From Paramacrobiotus metropolitanus (taxonomy: Eukaryota; Tardigrada; Eutardigrada; Parachela; Macrobiotidae): a stretch of DNA of 64,000 bases. The notes beneath the pieces are model-generated. The model was not told the DNA's origin, made no database searches, and saw nothing but the letters and a program-made list of their open reading frames with translations. Shown one piece after another: positions 33,058 to 47,600 of this stretch. Numbering within the stretch: position 1 is the first letter of the stretch; each line of letters opens with the position of its first letter. The DNA lies in the NCBI RefSeq assembly GCF_019649055.1, contig NW_026570241.1, positions 682,001 to 746,000 of the forward strand, read 5' to 3'. The position numbers were made by a program, and so were the translations under genes.

Positions 33058-34677
33058 CCAGATCTTTTTGAAACTTTGCTGTAAAAGACACATAACCATA
33101 AAGTCAAAAGTGAGGCTAGGTATGTACCTAATACTCACGATCATATATAACGGTCCTCATACTCATAATCCTACTCCTAATTCAAAAATCATACTCATAT
33201 TTGCTCTCATAATCATAATCATACTTTCATCCTACCGGTCATCATACTTTTGTTCAGTTCATAATCATAGCTCATACCTCTGCCATTACGCATACTGCTC
33301 ACTAGCGTGTCAAAAATATTATTTGTACAGTACTAGCATATTTACTATATTCGATCAAAGCCACGATAGTCTACTCAATCGTCTACTTGTAAAAATTATT
33401 TCATCCGAAATTGAAGCAGAAAATCACTTTATCAGAAAATGACTGCACTACAAAATGAATTCAGTAAACTTAAACTGGATAATGAAAGCGAAATGATAAA
33501 AAACGGCCAATGTCAAAACGACAGCGGATTTTTCTGCCGGCGGAAATTTTGTGTGGTCAAAATGGCGGCGGAATTTTCAATTTTGTATGGTAAAAACGCT
33601 GGCGGAAATTCTCGTAGTCAAAATGCCGGCGGAATTTCCTGAACATGCATTTTTTTACGGAAATCACGAATTGATACGAAACCGGCTAATTGGTAAACTT
33701 ATTGGTACAATAAACTGACAATGGCTTTTTACCGGTTTCCATTGCTTGTTCTAGCTTGCTGGTTGAAATCTGCGGAATCGGAAGAAAGGCAACATTCAAA
33801 TGCTGTTGATCAGTAGCGTTGCGATCGCTTTTGGCCGATGGAAGTACTTCCAGCATCATCTCCATTGCGGCTTGCCAGTTCGCAAGCTAGCTCAAGGAAT
33901 GGAAACCGGTAAAAAGCCATTGTCAGTTTATTGTACCAATAAGTTTACCAATTAGCCGGTTTCGTATCAATTCGTGATTTCCGTAAAAAAATGCATGTTC
34001 AGGAAATTCCGCCGGCATTTTGACCACACAAAATTTCCGTCAGCAGAATTCTGCCGTCGTTTTGACATAGACCCGCAAAAACTGAGAATACGGACTGAGT
34101 ACAAAAACATACCATTGTCCACTTTCGTCCATTTTTTAAACTGGTGTAAGTTGAAACGATACATGATACAAATATCTGAAAACCATGTAACTGGGCTGAC
34201 TACACAGATTCCAGCTGACTATATGTTAGCGAAAGGTCGCGGTTAGCAACATCAAGCAAGAGAGGAAGCCGTAGAGTTAACACAGACTTTTACTTTATTA
34301 ATAATTACGGTATTTATCAAGAAATATAATGCATCTACACTGGTATGAGTAGTGGCAAAGGTATGAATTATGGTTATGAACAAAAGTATGATGACCGGTA
34401 GGACGAAAGTATGATTATGATCATGAGAGCCGATATGAAGGTGAAATCTGAATTAGGAGTAGGATTATGAGTATGAGGACCGTTACGAGAATTAGGTACA
34501 TACCTAGCCCAAAAGTGAACCAATATCAGATCAACAGCATTTTTTTCCGATTTTAAATGAATTTCAAAAATTTTAAAATTCATTTTAAAATTATGGGAAA
34601 GTGCTATGAACCTGAAATTGGTTCACTTTCGACTTTATTGCCATGTGTCTTTTGCAGCAAAGTTTAAAGAAGATCGC
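33058..34677. mobile_element. 1.6-kb foldback (long imperfect palindrome) element
   Basis: The two halves are inverted copies. Outer parts pair: 33058-33120 with about 34615-34677 (both with AAAGACACAT). The ATAAT/CATACT-rich segment about 33110-33270 pairs with about 34370-34510. Inner parts pair almost perfectly: about 33620-33755 with 33895-34025. The middle of each arm (about 33300-33500 and 34080-34330) has diverged, and about 100 bp near 34520-34615 is present only on the right. The central loop is about 130 bp. No transposase frame is present. This is the architecture of foldback transposons or of an inverted duplication of a smaller element. Short-range CGGCGGAA-type repeats near 33510-33640 add length to the left arm. 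Confidence 0.75.
33620..34025. repeat. Inner inverted repeat, near-perfect arms of about 130 bp
   Basis: Left arm about 33620-33755 and right arm about 33895-34025 run without visible mismatch over more than 110 bases, including CATGCATTTTTTTACGG and AAACCGGCTAATTGG. The loop between them has short complementary CTAGCTTGC-type words. The near identity against more diverged outer arms indicates that the core duplicated or converted later. Confidence 0.8.
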
Positions 34678-37600
34678 GTTATGAGCAACAATTTTTTTAA
34701 CACATTCTACAGTCTCTTATCTATAATTACTTTTTATATAGATATAGGAGGAATGTTAGTACATCGTCTGTACTTGTAATTCCACAATAACCTTCCTATT
34801 TTTCTTAACTTTTTATTTAACTTCCACAAGCTGTATGCATTACGATACATAAAACCCCATGTTACCATGTGCAAGTTGCAACATACAGTTAAATATTAAC
34901 TGTTTTGAGTTTTCCTAAATTTAGCACGTTTTTTAATAGTTTAGATCAATTAAAAAATACGTACTAATTGTACATACATAATAAACGTACTGCCGTAAAG
35001 CCGAGGATAAACTGGAAATTTCCCGCACCGGTTACATTTTTACATTAAAGCAAACAAAACGCTTTAGTGTGCCCAGCGATTAGCCTTTAAATTGTCGCCG
35101 GCTCCCGTTTAACCGATCCAGCAGTGAATGTCAACCATGCGCCCATAATCGTGACAATTTGATGGCTCTTCCCAGCTGGCATCCTCCGTGTGAACAATTG
35201 CATATAGCGCGTATACGGCGTACTTAAGTATGCGCGCGCGCTTTTAATCGCCAACCGGTAAATTTGCGCTGATCGATTTTTACACGTACAATAAAGTAAT
35301 CAGTAATTTAATGGTCTATATAACAGCAAAACGCAATAATAATTCTTATTATTATGTCATTTCTCACACCCGCGGTATATGACCGTAAATTAGTGAAATT
35401 ACTGCAGTAAATCGCGGGATGCTCCGTTGAATAATTACCAGCATCAGCACTGTCACGCGCCGGAAATTACCTGGCAATTTGTGTAAGTACTGCAATAGGA
35501 TGCAATAATCATATATGCAATGTACAGATTATCCGGTACTTCTATACTGTACCTGATCCTTAATCTTATTAACCAATAATTATAATGTTGGAGATCAATA
35601 AAATACAGTTATTATGTTTCATTAATTCGGTAGCTACAATTTTACTTTATGCATAATTTGAATTTTATAGGCATACATTTTTGCTTCTTAGCAGCAATCT
35701 GTAATTAAAGAAATTTTGGCCGCCAGAGAATAATTAACGCGCTCAAACGTAGTTATGAGTCAATAATGACGATTATGTATATCATCAGAATTTCATCCTT
35801 GACGCATGCAAATTCACCCGATTTCAGTTATGATTATAATCATTCGTAAAACTGGCGGCCAACGGTTCTATGCTAAAGCAGTCACTCAGGTGCAACACCT
35901 ACGTAGATCGTACTTCCTCCTAAGTCCTACGGAAAACGTAGAGCTGCAGTAGTGTTTCGCGTACATAGCCTTTGCCCTTTTTACAACAGGACTCGACAAG
36001 CGTGAAACCGGTAAGACAACGGCAATATCTAGTACGCAAAAACAGGAAAGTGTCCGCTGCGTCGGGTATTGCAAGGTGATGACGGTTAAGTGGATGATGT
36101 TGATTGACAGCGACGGTCGCGACATGGACAATAATGCGGTTATAGCCTGAACGGATCATATTCCCCTTGTCGCAGCACTCCGGCAGCACACGACGGGGTT
36201 GGGGATTCTTAAATAGGGATTTTCGTAGCCTCTCCTCTCAAAATCAATATAACCGCGGCATTACCAACAACAGCGCTCGAGACTGCACCAGGCTCGATCA
36301 CTCGTACACAGGGTCGAAAGGGGACTTTTTGTGTTGTTCGATATTAGGCGCGCGTTTTTCGCCTGGCAGCTGGGCTTCCCTCGGCGCATTGTACAATCAA
36401 GCCAGCTGCTTCAGATGGCAATAGTTTTGACATAAGTGTAACACTGGATGCTTAAAGAGTACGAGAGACTGGTTTTTTTCACTGCCATTCTACACGCGTT
36501 ATCTCCACCATGCGCTTGTCAATCCTGTACGCCAGTCAAACCGGATAAGCCCTGATCGTAAATCCCTGCTGTGCTGTTACGTGTACACGGCAACGCGGAG
36601 ATTTTTATCATTAACCGACGGAATCTGTAATTTGATCAAGTAAGTTGCATGAGAAGCGGCTGCGCGAGCGTAAATCCAAGTGGCACAGGGAGATTTTTCT
36701 TCGGGAATCGTGGTAATATGAGCGCCAGCTCGTTAAATTATGCTGACGGGGGCAGAAACACCTTCCGCATAATGATCTTGAGAGCGAGATGAACAGGGTT
36801 GTGATGGGGTGTGTGCGGAATTTCAGAAGGCGGAAAGGTTATATCGACCGGTAAAAGCGCGGTGAATGTACACTTACTATATTTTGTCCGCATTGCACAT
36901 TATTATTAAATTGAAATCCCTCAGTTTGCGATAAAATCGAATAAAAATTACGTGCTGAAAAATAAATCAATTCGCTAAAAATAAAATGCATAGTTTCTTT
37001 CTGAAAAAAATTAGCGACGAAAATTTAGATTTAATTAAGTTTATTTTTCGTGTCTTTTGGTTACTGCATCGTGCATGTTTACATACTCTGTACAAATTTT
37101 TTACTGTCGATTCAAGCAAATAAATTTTTTTTTAATATCTGCGCTAAATTTTTTTCATTACAAGATGCGGTGATTTAGTACTAGTAGTTTTATAATCAGC
37201 TCGATTCACTTTGCGAGTTATCGGTAAACAATGCGCACATGGTAGATATCCCGTTTCCATCGCGCATTCCAGTTGCGAAACAGGATATGACTATACGCGT
37301 TGGCATTCTTCGCGAAAAAAACAAGCCGCGACTGTATCACGTGCTGTTTCTCCATTGATTAATAGGAATCTTTTATCCATGTGAATACGCTTTAATACGC
37401 TAAGCAGGTGTCAACAAAAAAACCTGATGAATCTTATACAGCGGGAACCGGTTGCGGGTGTTGCCGTAAGAATGTTGACACCACATTATGTGTGTTTTTT
37501 TCTTACTGTGATCGGTGGATGCGCGAGCCGCAACACAGAAATCATAACCGTCGTTAAAACGGCATAAATTAGTACACACCGATATTAGTCGGCTTCCCTG

Positions 37601-38634
37601 TTCCGGTAGCTGGCAGGCGTCGTGTATTTGTACAGTAAAATAACCCCGCGACACGACATTATTGGTTTTTAATTTCACCGGAAGCACTTTTATACCCTCA
37701 TTCATTTTTCCCTGCGCCCTGCTTGGCCCCTGATAGAAGGGCAAATAAAAATGCCGGGGATATAATATGGGCATAGAGGAATTCCCAGATTGAATAAGTA
37801 CCGAGATTATGCTAAGTGATTTTTATTATCACCCAGCCACAGTTTTCCTCCGGAACGCTGCTGTGTGTTGTGTGTGCGGGCCATTTGCCCGAAATCGATA
37901 ACGGATCAAGGCACGCGCCAAATCCATTGAGCCAGCGCATCTGACCACTTCACTGTATGGCCCTGTTCACCGTTCTGTTCTCCTGTGCCGTTCGGTGGAA
38001 TTGCATTAAATCTTTTTTGTTAGCATAATCAAATCGAGTGCGACATATATGGCACTTATTTTCTACACACGATTCGGGAATATATTATCTGAAAATCGCG
38101 GGACGCAGTCAGGGGATTTCCCGCTGACAACGGGTGTCGAGATGGTCTGCTAAATAAATTAGCGTAATTGATGGATCGAACACGGCCGTAATGGGATGTT
38201 TCCCTGTTGACAAATGCACGATTACGACGTTTCAGCTGCTGTTGCTGCTGCTCCTTGCATGCTTCTTGCAGCGGGCAAAAAATCCATATTTCGATATTTG
38301 CCCAAACACTGATTTTCCTCCAGTGTGTAGCTCTGGCATCAAGGTTTTAATGCCGACCATTCAGCCGATATAAAGTCACATCGTAAACGTTGGATATCAG
38401 TTTTATTGACACATCAGTCTATTCTGGCTTCAGGTGGCTGGTGGCGTGTGTGTGCCTGTGTATTAACGGGAATAAAATATGAATTCCATAACTTGCTGGC
38501 TGTGCTGTGTTGCGTGATACTGTGGCGTTGCGTGCCCAACTACCAGGGTGCGCCACTGGCCCCTAGCGTGCTCCCGCGCTTATCCCCGCATTCCCTGATC
38601 TTGTCCCGTTTTTTTTTATTAGCAGCATGTGGTG
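34678..38634. other. Gene-poor region upstream of the TLDc gene
   Basis: Four kilobases without a convincing exon. The longest frames (minus 37774-37400, minus 36189-35920) have no recognisable domain and ordinary intergenic composition. The region presumably holds 5' non-coding exons and the promoter of the TLDc gene; a T-rich acceptor ending at 38625 precedes the first coding exon, which implies at least one upstream exon. Confidence 0.4.
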
Positions 38635-41600
38635 ATGAAGATGGCCACGCGGCGCGCTTCCTCCGCGTCCTCCTCGTCGACCAGCACGTCCATGGGGTCG
38701 ACGGGATCGCCCCAGTCCACCCCGGATAAGGATGAGCAGCATCTGCCCGTCATCAAGAGCAAATCCGCACCGCCCGTGGGTACCATCGAGCACCTGGTGG
38801 CCGGCTCGGAGACGCTGGAGAGCATCTCGGCCAAGTTCGATACGACGCCGTCAGAGCTGGTGCGCATCAATAAGCTGGCGCTGCGCATGGTCTTCCCGGG
38901 GCAGCGCATCTTCATCCCGGATCGGGAGTTTGTCAAGGAGGAGAAGGAGGGTGGGGTGCATCCTCCTCCGACAACGACCGCGCCCGCGACGACGGCCGCG
39001 CGGCGCAGCAGTTCCGCGGAGTTATTCAAGAAGAAGTCCAGCAGCGAGCAGATCCAGTTTCCCGGACATATTGAGCCTGTTATTGTGGCGGATGGAAAAG
39101 CTGGCGAGGAGAAAATCCCCCCGATTGACGATATCGCCGAAACACCAGAGTAAGTGTCGTTCGCTTGCTTTCTACTAAGCTGAAACGAGTCCTCTTCTCT
39201 TAAGCTATTTTCTCTGAATAATATTTAGTGACGCTAAACGGCTAAAACACTAAAACTCTTGCTTTCGTAAAGCCGTAATTAATTTGTATTTTTTGATTAT
39301 TAATTTATTACTACAAAATTAACTATTGAATATCAGCTTTGTTGATATTTGTTCGAGACAGGGCGTACATTGGATTTATTTGTTTTTTCGCACGCTTAGG
39401 AACTACTTGGTCAGGTGTAAATTGGTGGACTGCAGTAATTGACGAAATATTTCATTGGAATTTTAGGAATTTTATTTATTGCACAGCTGATTGCATAGCG
39501 CAAAAAATGCATACAAATAAATTTACAAATTATAGTACAGTACATGTTTATCCCTAGTTGGCATCCTCTTTGCAATTGTTAGATTTGTTAAAAAATTAGT
39601 TTTCTTGGCAGATTTTATGGAAGTAGGTAAAACATCTATAGGTATTAATTATGCAATTGAGGAGACTGTTTGTTGTGGATTTTTATATTTTGAAATCGGT
39701 TCGATTATTTTACTGATTAGAGCGCAACAACGAAAGATTATACGCAAGTTTTCTGCATCATTTTATCAGTGCTGTGTTTAAGAAATTGTGCATACGCCAT
39801 TTATAAGGGTTCCGGTGTAGGGTTCAGGTAATCGGTCATTATCGGGCACCGCGAGGGAAATTTCGAAAACGGTGATTATCATCTTACAAGCTGAGATTTC
39901 TGCAATGCCGCTGTAATTGTAGGTTTGCAATTCGAACATCCGGCGAGATTATGGTGTAAATAATTATCCCCCGCTAGCCAAAAAGTCCCAGCGCAAATTA
40001 TTGCGTCATTGTGCGATGAACAGGTTTCTGTCATGGTAATTTTCGTCGAATACTGTATACCGCACGGCGCACCCGGCACATTCGAAGATTTCTTGTCGCG
40101 ATTTCTTTTCATGCAGGCACGAGTTGTTAACTGGCTGTCAAGTGGGAAAATGCAACCGCTACAGTTATCTGTTTTTGTTTCGCTGCGACATTGTTGCGCT
40201 CGGTGTATTGAGTTGTGGCGAACACACAGAACCGTCTTGGCATGAGAAATCCATCAGCAAAAAAACACGGCCCGCTATTCGGTTTGTGTTTGGTTTACAA
40301 GTGGTTTTGTCTTGTAAGGGTCCCTCTTTTACTAAAGTGCTAAACTGTTTTTCGAGATGACATGTCTCAAATGACCAACTGGCATGCGCCGCAAATGTTT
40401 ATCTTGTCGATAGGCATGCCGGGGAAATTTTTGTTACCTTTTTGTATCGTTTTTCCACTGACGAATTTTGCCTCAGAAAAAAAAGATTATTAACGTCCGG
40501 GTTTAGTGTTCGCTGATAATCAATTTGTTTAAATATTTTTAAAAAGATTATTCGTGCTTTTTTTAAATGTCAGCAAATCGGTAGGTAATTTGAGAAATTA
40601 AGAAGCGCGAATGGAAATCATATATTTTTAAAATATATTTTTAAAAATGAAAGTTGCATTTTGGAGAGTGTTATGCGTTGCTGTTATGCGTAGAAAATAG
40701 AAATCCAACTTTTGCAGTTAACTGTACAGAAAAATGTAGTGTAGCGGTTTTATAGAGTTCTCTTTATGCTAGAAAAAACCCTATTTTGACCTGCGTGAAT
40801 AAGTGTTTTGGTGATACAGGGTAATATACCTGAGCAGTTGAAATTTTCTTTTACTCTTGCAAATTTTGAGCCTGCACTGTGTTTTGTCTAGAACGTAGAA
40901 AGAAAACTATCTGGTTTCTGTCAATATTTTTTGCGCATGCAAAAAACCTTCTTTCAAATGCATAGTGACATTTGTGCGCCCGTAGATGCATGGTGAATAG
41001 TGGCCGGGAGAAGGGAAAATCCTGTTTTAATGCAATTAAATGTGATCATTTGCTGGGCATTGTACGAGTGGATCATTGTGGCGGTGTCTCGGGGGAGACG
41101 CGGGTCCGGGCCGTGTGGATAGTATCGCGGGGCGGATGTGTAGTCCTGCATGAAATGCCTCTAACCGGCCTAACATCGTCAGCTGCAGCTCCTTGGCAGT
41201 CGGCCCAGTGCGCTTGTAAAGCAGCCCCGTTTACTGACAAAAGCGCAGTATATCTATATATGCAGCATTGTATGCCCAACTGATTACGTATGCGCCGCTT
41301 ACCACGGCTAAGACGATAACGGGATAACGCATGTTCCCGGAAGTGGCAGTCATTTGTAGCCAGTCTATGTACAGCGCTCCCAGTCCCTTCCTCTTCAGGC
41401 GCAGAAAGCGCTGCTGGACTGCATCGTTAACTGGTTTACTTGTTAAGCCAACGTGATGATCGTTTCTTCGGGATTTTCTCATAAATGAAACACCGGGAAG
41501 AGGCATTTTACCAGAAGCGCCCAAATTGCGTATCTATAATAATAGTAGTACTATAAAAGATATTTTTTTAAATGGACTGTTTGATTTACTGTAATTGGGC

Positions 41601-44600
41601 TGGTTTAAAACACATTCATGCCCGATAATGGTTTGTTTTCCGGTCTTACCTGTTAAACGTGTTGTAAAATTCGTGCGTATTCGGTATTTTATTTTTTTTA
41701 TTAATTAATATCATTGAAACCGTAAGGCAGTGGCGACCGGATTTTGTTAATTCGGGTGTCGAGTGGTAGTGCAAACGTAGTGTCTGGGCAGTGCAACTGG
41801 AAAGCAGCGAATTAAGCTTGACAACCTGCACGTATTCTGAGCAAAAAAAATACTTACATTTTCAGTTGCTTATCACTAGTTATCAGTATTAATTATTACG
41901 GTGAGCAATAATACACTGCTTTCGTACACAGCGTAGATTTTTCCTTTTCTTCAAAATGCTCGTGCTGTGAAATCGGAGAAGTGAGGATGCTGTTTTACTG
42001 AAGTTGATAGATTTATACTGGAGTACGGTCTTTGTAAGGTGTATTGTTTCTCCACAGGCCCGAAGGCGGCAAATTGGATGAAGAATGTTATGCGCGCTTC
42101 CTGAAGATCAACGCCTCATTGATCGTGGAAGATGTGCAGATCACCGACGCGGGCAACGTTTCCGGTGTCCTGCTCGTTACCCCCAACGCCATCATGTTCG
42201 ATCCCAACGTGTCGGATCCGTTGGTGGTGAAGAACGGCACGGAGAAGTACGGGATCATCATCCCCATGGAGAACATCCTCTCCGCCGCCATCTACTCCGA
42301 AATCATTCCCAAGAAGGTCCGCAAGGATTCCCGGGCGGGATCCATCTCCTACCAGGCGCTGCAGGGCGTCCTGTCCCTGCCGACGCACCTGGAGAATGCC
42401 GAAACCATGCCCGACACTCCGGAGGAAGATGAGAAGACTATCGACAAAGCGGATGTTGTGAAAAATGGGGAACATGAGAAAACGGACGCTGAGGAGAAAA
42501 AGGAGAGTGAAAAAACGGATGGTGTAAAATCCCCCGAAGAACCGGCGAAAAATGGTGCTATTCAGGCGGAAAGGAAAAAGAGCGGTGAACTGAGGCCGGA
42601 GGAGCAGAAAAATGGAGATAGTGGTGAAGGGGAGAAACGCGAGGAGATGAGCAATATTAAAGAGGAGTTGCCGACCATTAGCCATGAGAATCCCGAAGGG
42701 GAGCTGTTGAAGGATGGAAAGGCGGACGGGGAGGAAGAGCGACGAGAGGCCCGCCGATTGCAGGTTGCTCACACCGTCAGTGCCCCGGAAAAGGAGACCG
42801 GGATGGCCCGGGTACGGAAGTTGTCGCCGTTCCGCAGTCGCAAGCCCTCCAGTGAGCGGTCGTCGGTGTCGGGTGGCGAGGAGGAGCAAAGTAAGTGCGT
42901 GTAAGGATGTTGTCGTATTAATCTCGGGATGTGATTGTTTTTTTCTCCATTTTTTGTAACTTGGTGAATGTTTGGCGGGTCAATAGGTGTATTGGTAATT
43001 AGGATTATCGTAGTACAATGGTTTCGTTTAATAAGAAATACCTTCCTAACAGATACGTGTTTCGTTCTGCATATAAATGAGCGCTACACATTCTTCGATT
43101 GTTTAATTTTTTCTAATATTTGCATTAATTTGCTGGTATTAATACTTGGGTATTCTTAAAGGGAAGTTGTAACTATTCATATTTTGACGGCTGTTGCTTA
43201 ACGTATGAGGTGATTATACTTTGATGTCGTTATGAGTTTACTATTCTGCATATTTTTTTGTATTTTCCGTGAACGAAATATGACAGATTCGTAATCTGAT
43301 AAACATTCTTAAGTAGTTTCAGCGAGAAAATCGTAGTACAGTACGAAGAACAGCGTAGTGAACTCTACATTATGGAGATTGATCCTGGCTGAAATTTACA
43401 CTCGTATTAATTTTACTAGTACTGTACTGTATTCTTTGAAATTGTTGGCGTCCTTAAAATGATCCATACTTTTCTGATTTAAAATTACTTTGCGCTTTGT
43501 ATGAAGTTGGATGGTTATCGACAATTTGTATGTCTGAAGAAATAATGCTCTGTAATAATAAAATAATAAAAATGCAGAAAATATTCGTTTCGCATTGATT
43601 TCCTGCTTGGTAAGGTCGAAGACAACTATTGCATGTGTTGATATAATTGTGGTATATGCATGCATGTACAGTGTGAGCAATGTTCGTACACAGGCAGCGA
43701 TGGGACACGCACAAAGAAAGGCGCACTGGCGCCGCTGCGGAAATTATCGCGGACGCTGATGATGGGCGGGAAGCGGCCGTCGGATTCGGATGCGGAGAGC
43801 ACATTGAGTACACCCGGCCCGAACAGCAGCGGCCCGATGGACAACATCTTCCAGCGTACCGGCTCGCTGCGCGGCACCATCTCGCCCAAGATCAAATCCT
43901 TCGTCGACTACTCCAGCGGCCTGTTCAATCCCGGTGATAATGCTGATGATACGGTCAAGGAGACGCCGTCCATCAATCCGGAGGAGGCCGCGTCACCGCT
44001 TCCAGGTGGGTGCAGTGAAGTGGCTGAGTAATTAGTGTGTGCCAGGTTGTTCATGAGTGTTGCATTGGGATAAGTAGTGCTGTGTAGCTGCCGGCGCTTT
44101 TTAAAGCACTCCGGCTGATTCATGCCGATCCATTGCGCTGTCTTTGCAGATTTATTTTCTGAGGTAGAAAAGTGTAGAGTGCATTATATTTTGATATTAA
44201 CTGTTTCAAATCTGTCTGTTTTGATATTAACTGTTTATTTTTTTTAAAGTTTAGTGTCCTTATTAAATATTGTATTTCATCATTGATAATATCATATATA
44301 TCATCATCATCATGTATATATATTATTTAAATCTCTTACTATATTTTTAGTGCCCTTGTTAAATATTGCATTCTATCATTGGTGTAATTTGTTCAGAGAA
44401 CACTACCTACTGAGTGAAAATTGACATTAAAATGTCGGGTTACAAAAATTCAAATTTGCAAAATTAATATAATGTCTCCAGGCTGATGAAAGCAAATTGT
44501 GCAGCCATCTGGCCGATAGTCGTAGTGTTGTGGGACTTGTGGCATATCCATTTGATCTGAAAACAGTTAATCTGAGACGTAAGCGTACCTATCTTAGCAG

Positions 44601-47600
44601 CTTTATTTGTAAATTTATGAGTGCGGATAAAACTGCGTTTTTAGGGCCCCACAAATTATGCTTTTTCACTTCGTTTACGAGTAGCAATTTTATTATTCGG
44701 CAATAATATCCGACTCACGAGATAGCAGACTGAAGAAATCTAGAAGAGTTGCCAGTTTAATCGGAAACTGCTGAATGCACTAAAATTTCTTGATTAGATT
44801 GATACATCTGCGGTATTTTCCGGTGTTACTAAAGCACTCCGCTTCACGCTACAATTGTTGTACCATGTTTTATTCAAGAAAATTAGTATGAAAATAAAAT
44901 GCGTAGCGGCGTCGCTGTTAGGATTTGCCTATGTGGGTGTACTTAATAAAAATGTGGTCGGAAATGAAAACCTGCCTTGTAGGCCGGCGCGGATCGCGTG
45001 ATGTGTGGTGGGAAGGTCGGGGGTGTAAAATGTTGGTTCTCGTGCGGAGAGTAAGGGAATAATTGTGTGCCTAATAGCCACCTGGAGGCAGACGTGATTG
45101 CGTGATGGAATGGGGTTAATTCTGGTGATGGGAGCCGTGTCGTTGGGGCCGCGGCATCATCCATGCCGGCCCCGCTCGTAATGGATGTCGTTGTCATGCT
45201 TAATGCTCTCCCTGTGGTTTGTTGGCGTTTTTTATTCCCCATTTCCAGGCTGTGCATTTAGGGAGATGAGAGAGAGAGAGCGGTAGCCTGAAATGTGGTT
45301 AGAACATGTCATTACACGATCCCGGTTTAATGCGCATGTTAACGTCTAGTTCTCCACTGCTGTCTTCCGCGTACGATACAATTGGAGTGAATCCTGGGAA
45401 ACCTTCCTGTTGTTGGAATTGTTAGCGGCAGTGTGCGCTTACCTTCTGTTTAAACGGTTGGCAGTTAACGAGAAACAGAGAAATCGAGAGAACGCTCGTT
45501 GAATGATTGTGGTTGTACATTTTTGTGTTGAGCTGAAATAACAATGATAATGATAATAACATACTATATGAGATCTGTAAACGGGAACACGACGTGTGTT
45601 TTAATTTAACGATCAGACAATTTATTTACGCTAATTCCTTAACGACTGACGATCGTACCTCGTAAGCGATGCCATACTGTAAATTGTATATTGTACAGAG
45701 TTGCTCCTTTGGCGTGAATTGTTATAAGATCTGGAGATGAACGTAGAAGACTGGCTGGCTAGTAGGTTAATGCAGTCGTATAGCTTCTGTGACAAAAGTC
45801 GGTAAATTTTGAATCTCAGTAAATTTTGAATTTTGAATCTCTGTATTTAAATGTGAAATTATAAGTTTTTTTACTCAAATATACTAACGTATGCTGATTA
45901 AAGTGTACTGACTTTTACTAACGCACATGGGTTTGTATGTTGCACGTGATTAAAGAAGTTTGCCAAATGGAAGATTCGCTTAGGATAATTTTTGTTGAAA
46001 TGTCGCAGGCGAGTCTTTCACCACGTGGCAACTGCGGCGCGGCCTGTCCCGCGAGGACCTCCTGCAGCATGCCTCCGTCCGCCGGCAGAAATTCGGCTAT
46101 CGCTCCCTGATCACGATGGACGACCGGCCGGAGCTGTTTCGCACCGTTGAAGATATGCTGCCGCATCTGCATGTGCAGCAGACGGCCGCCACCGGGAAAC
46201 CGCTGTACCTGTGCGTCCGGGTGGGCGCCCCTGTCAACAAGAGCCCCAAGGCCATCCACGGCCCGGTGGAGGCCTACGGGAAGAAGAAGCTCAAACCGGA
46301 ATACTGGTTCGCCATTGAGCGCGACAAGGCCGAGAAGTTTTACGGATTTCTCGTGCACTGGAAGCCGGAGGCGTACGGCACGGAGATGATGGACCCGGCG
46401 GAACTCGGGTTTATGTTGTTCGATGAGCCGGATGAGGAGATGCACGAGCATTTCGCCAAGGATTTACGAGGTGAGAATTATAGTTGAGAATATCGTTTTG
46501 TTAAATAGACCACGTTTTCTCCGTAAATACCTTTCTGATCATTATTCTACAGTAAGATATAACGCTGACCTTTCAATGGCTTTAATTTAGATCTAGCATA
46601 TTTTTGGTACATTTTGAAATGCATTTTTTTCTTGATGAAGAACGGTATGAAGAATGTAGTGTATGAACAGAAAAAATAAATCTCTACGGATAAATGTCGT
46701 TCAGTGAGAATCCCTGAAATGTAAAGTTATATTTTTCCGAACTATCTAAACAGATTGTTTCTCGTCGAGTACTTGTTTTGCGGGGAAGTGCTGATGTTTT
46801 TGAAAGCGCCTTTTTTATTTGTACTTGATTCGCTTTGTTTATTTTTTCTGATGCGTTATTACTGGAACCTGCATATTGCTTGTATGTAGTATCAGCGTAG
46901 TTTTTAGATTGTTTCTTTTTCTTGTCGAAATTTTTTCCGGTGTTGTGACTGCTTATTCCGTCAGGTTTTCGTCTTTTGCAAACTTAATGGAGTTTGCAGC
47001 GCACTTGTGTTTGGTTGCAAATTTTATGGATGCTTTTGTAAAAAATTAATGCATTAATAAGTAAACATAATGTTTTGTCAGTCTAAAAGTAGAGCGACTT
47101 TCAGGAATGCTGAATACCGTGTGTACACGAGTCTGCTGAAAAGGCGCCTTTTCTGTCGTGTCAGTTCGGTACACTGCAGTCTGCACCGTCATCCTGATGT
47201 GTTCGAACTTTTGAAGTATCGATTTTCGGTAGCTTTTATCAATTTCATGGTAGATGGTTATTAAAAGCGATAATAATTGCTAACCGAAGTTAAGGCGCTT
47301 TTGAAATGCTGAGGGGAAATTTCGGGTTTAGTTCGCATCAGTTCGCGTTGAATATTGCATAGACTAAACGCCGTGCTATTTTAAGTTTTTACTGTTTAAT
47401 TTTTAGTGAACGTGAGGTTATAGTTATTTCACGATGGGTTTTCACTTTCGAGTGGAATATTATGGCGCCTATTCAGGCAGTGAATTATGGAGAATCGGTT
47501 TCCTGGGTAAATTGATTAATATGCTTTAAAAAAATGTTTTCGGTAAAACTGGCAAATCGTTTAGAAATCATTGATTTATTATTCTTTACTGCTGTGTAAA

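Noticed and set aside
37400-37774. 124-residue minus-strand frame
   Set aside because: No domain, no splice context and ordinary intergenic composition.
42116-42889. 257-residue minus-strand frame
   Set aside because: Antisense shadow of the GRAM/acidic exon of the TLDc gene, which has matching splice sites and conserved domain text.
45918-46451. 177-residue minus-strand frame
   Set aside because: Antisense to the conserved pre-TLDc exon containing LKPEYWFAIERDK.
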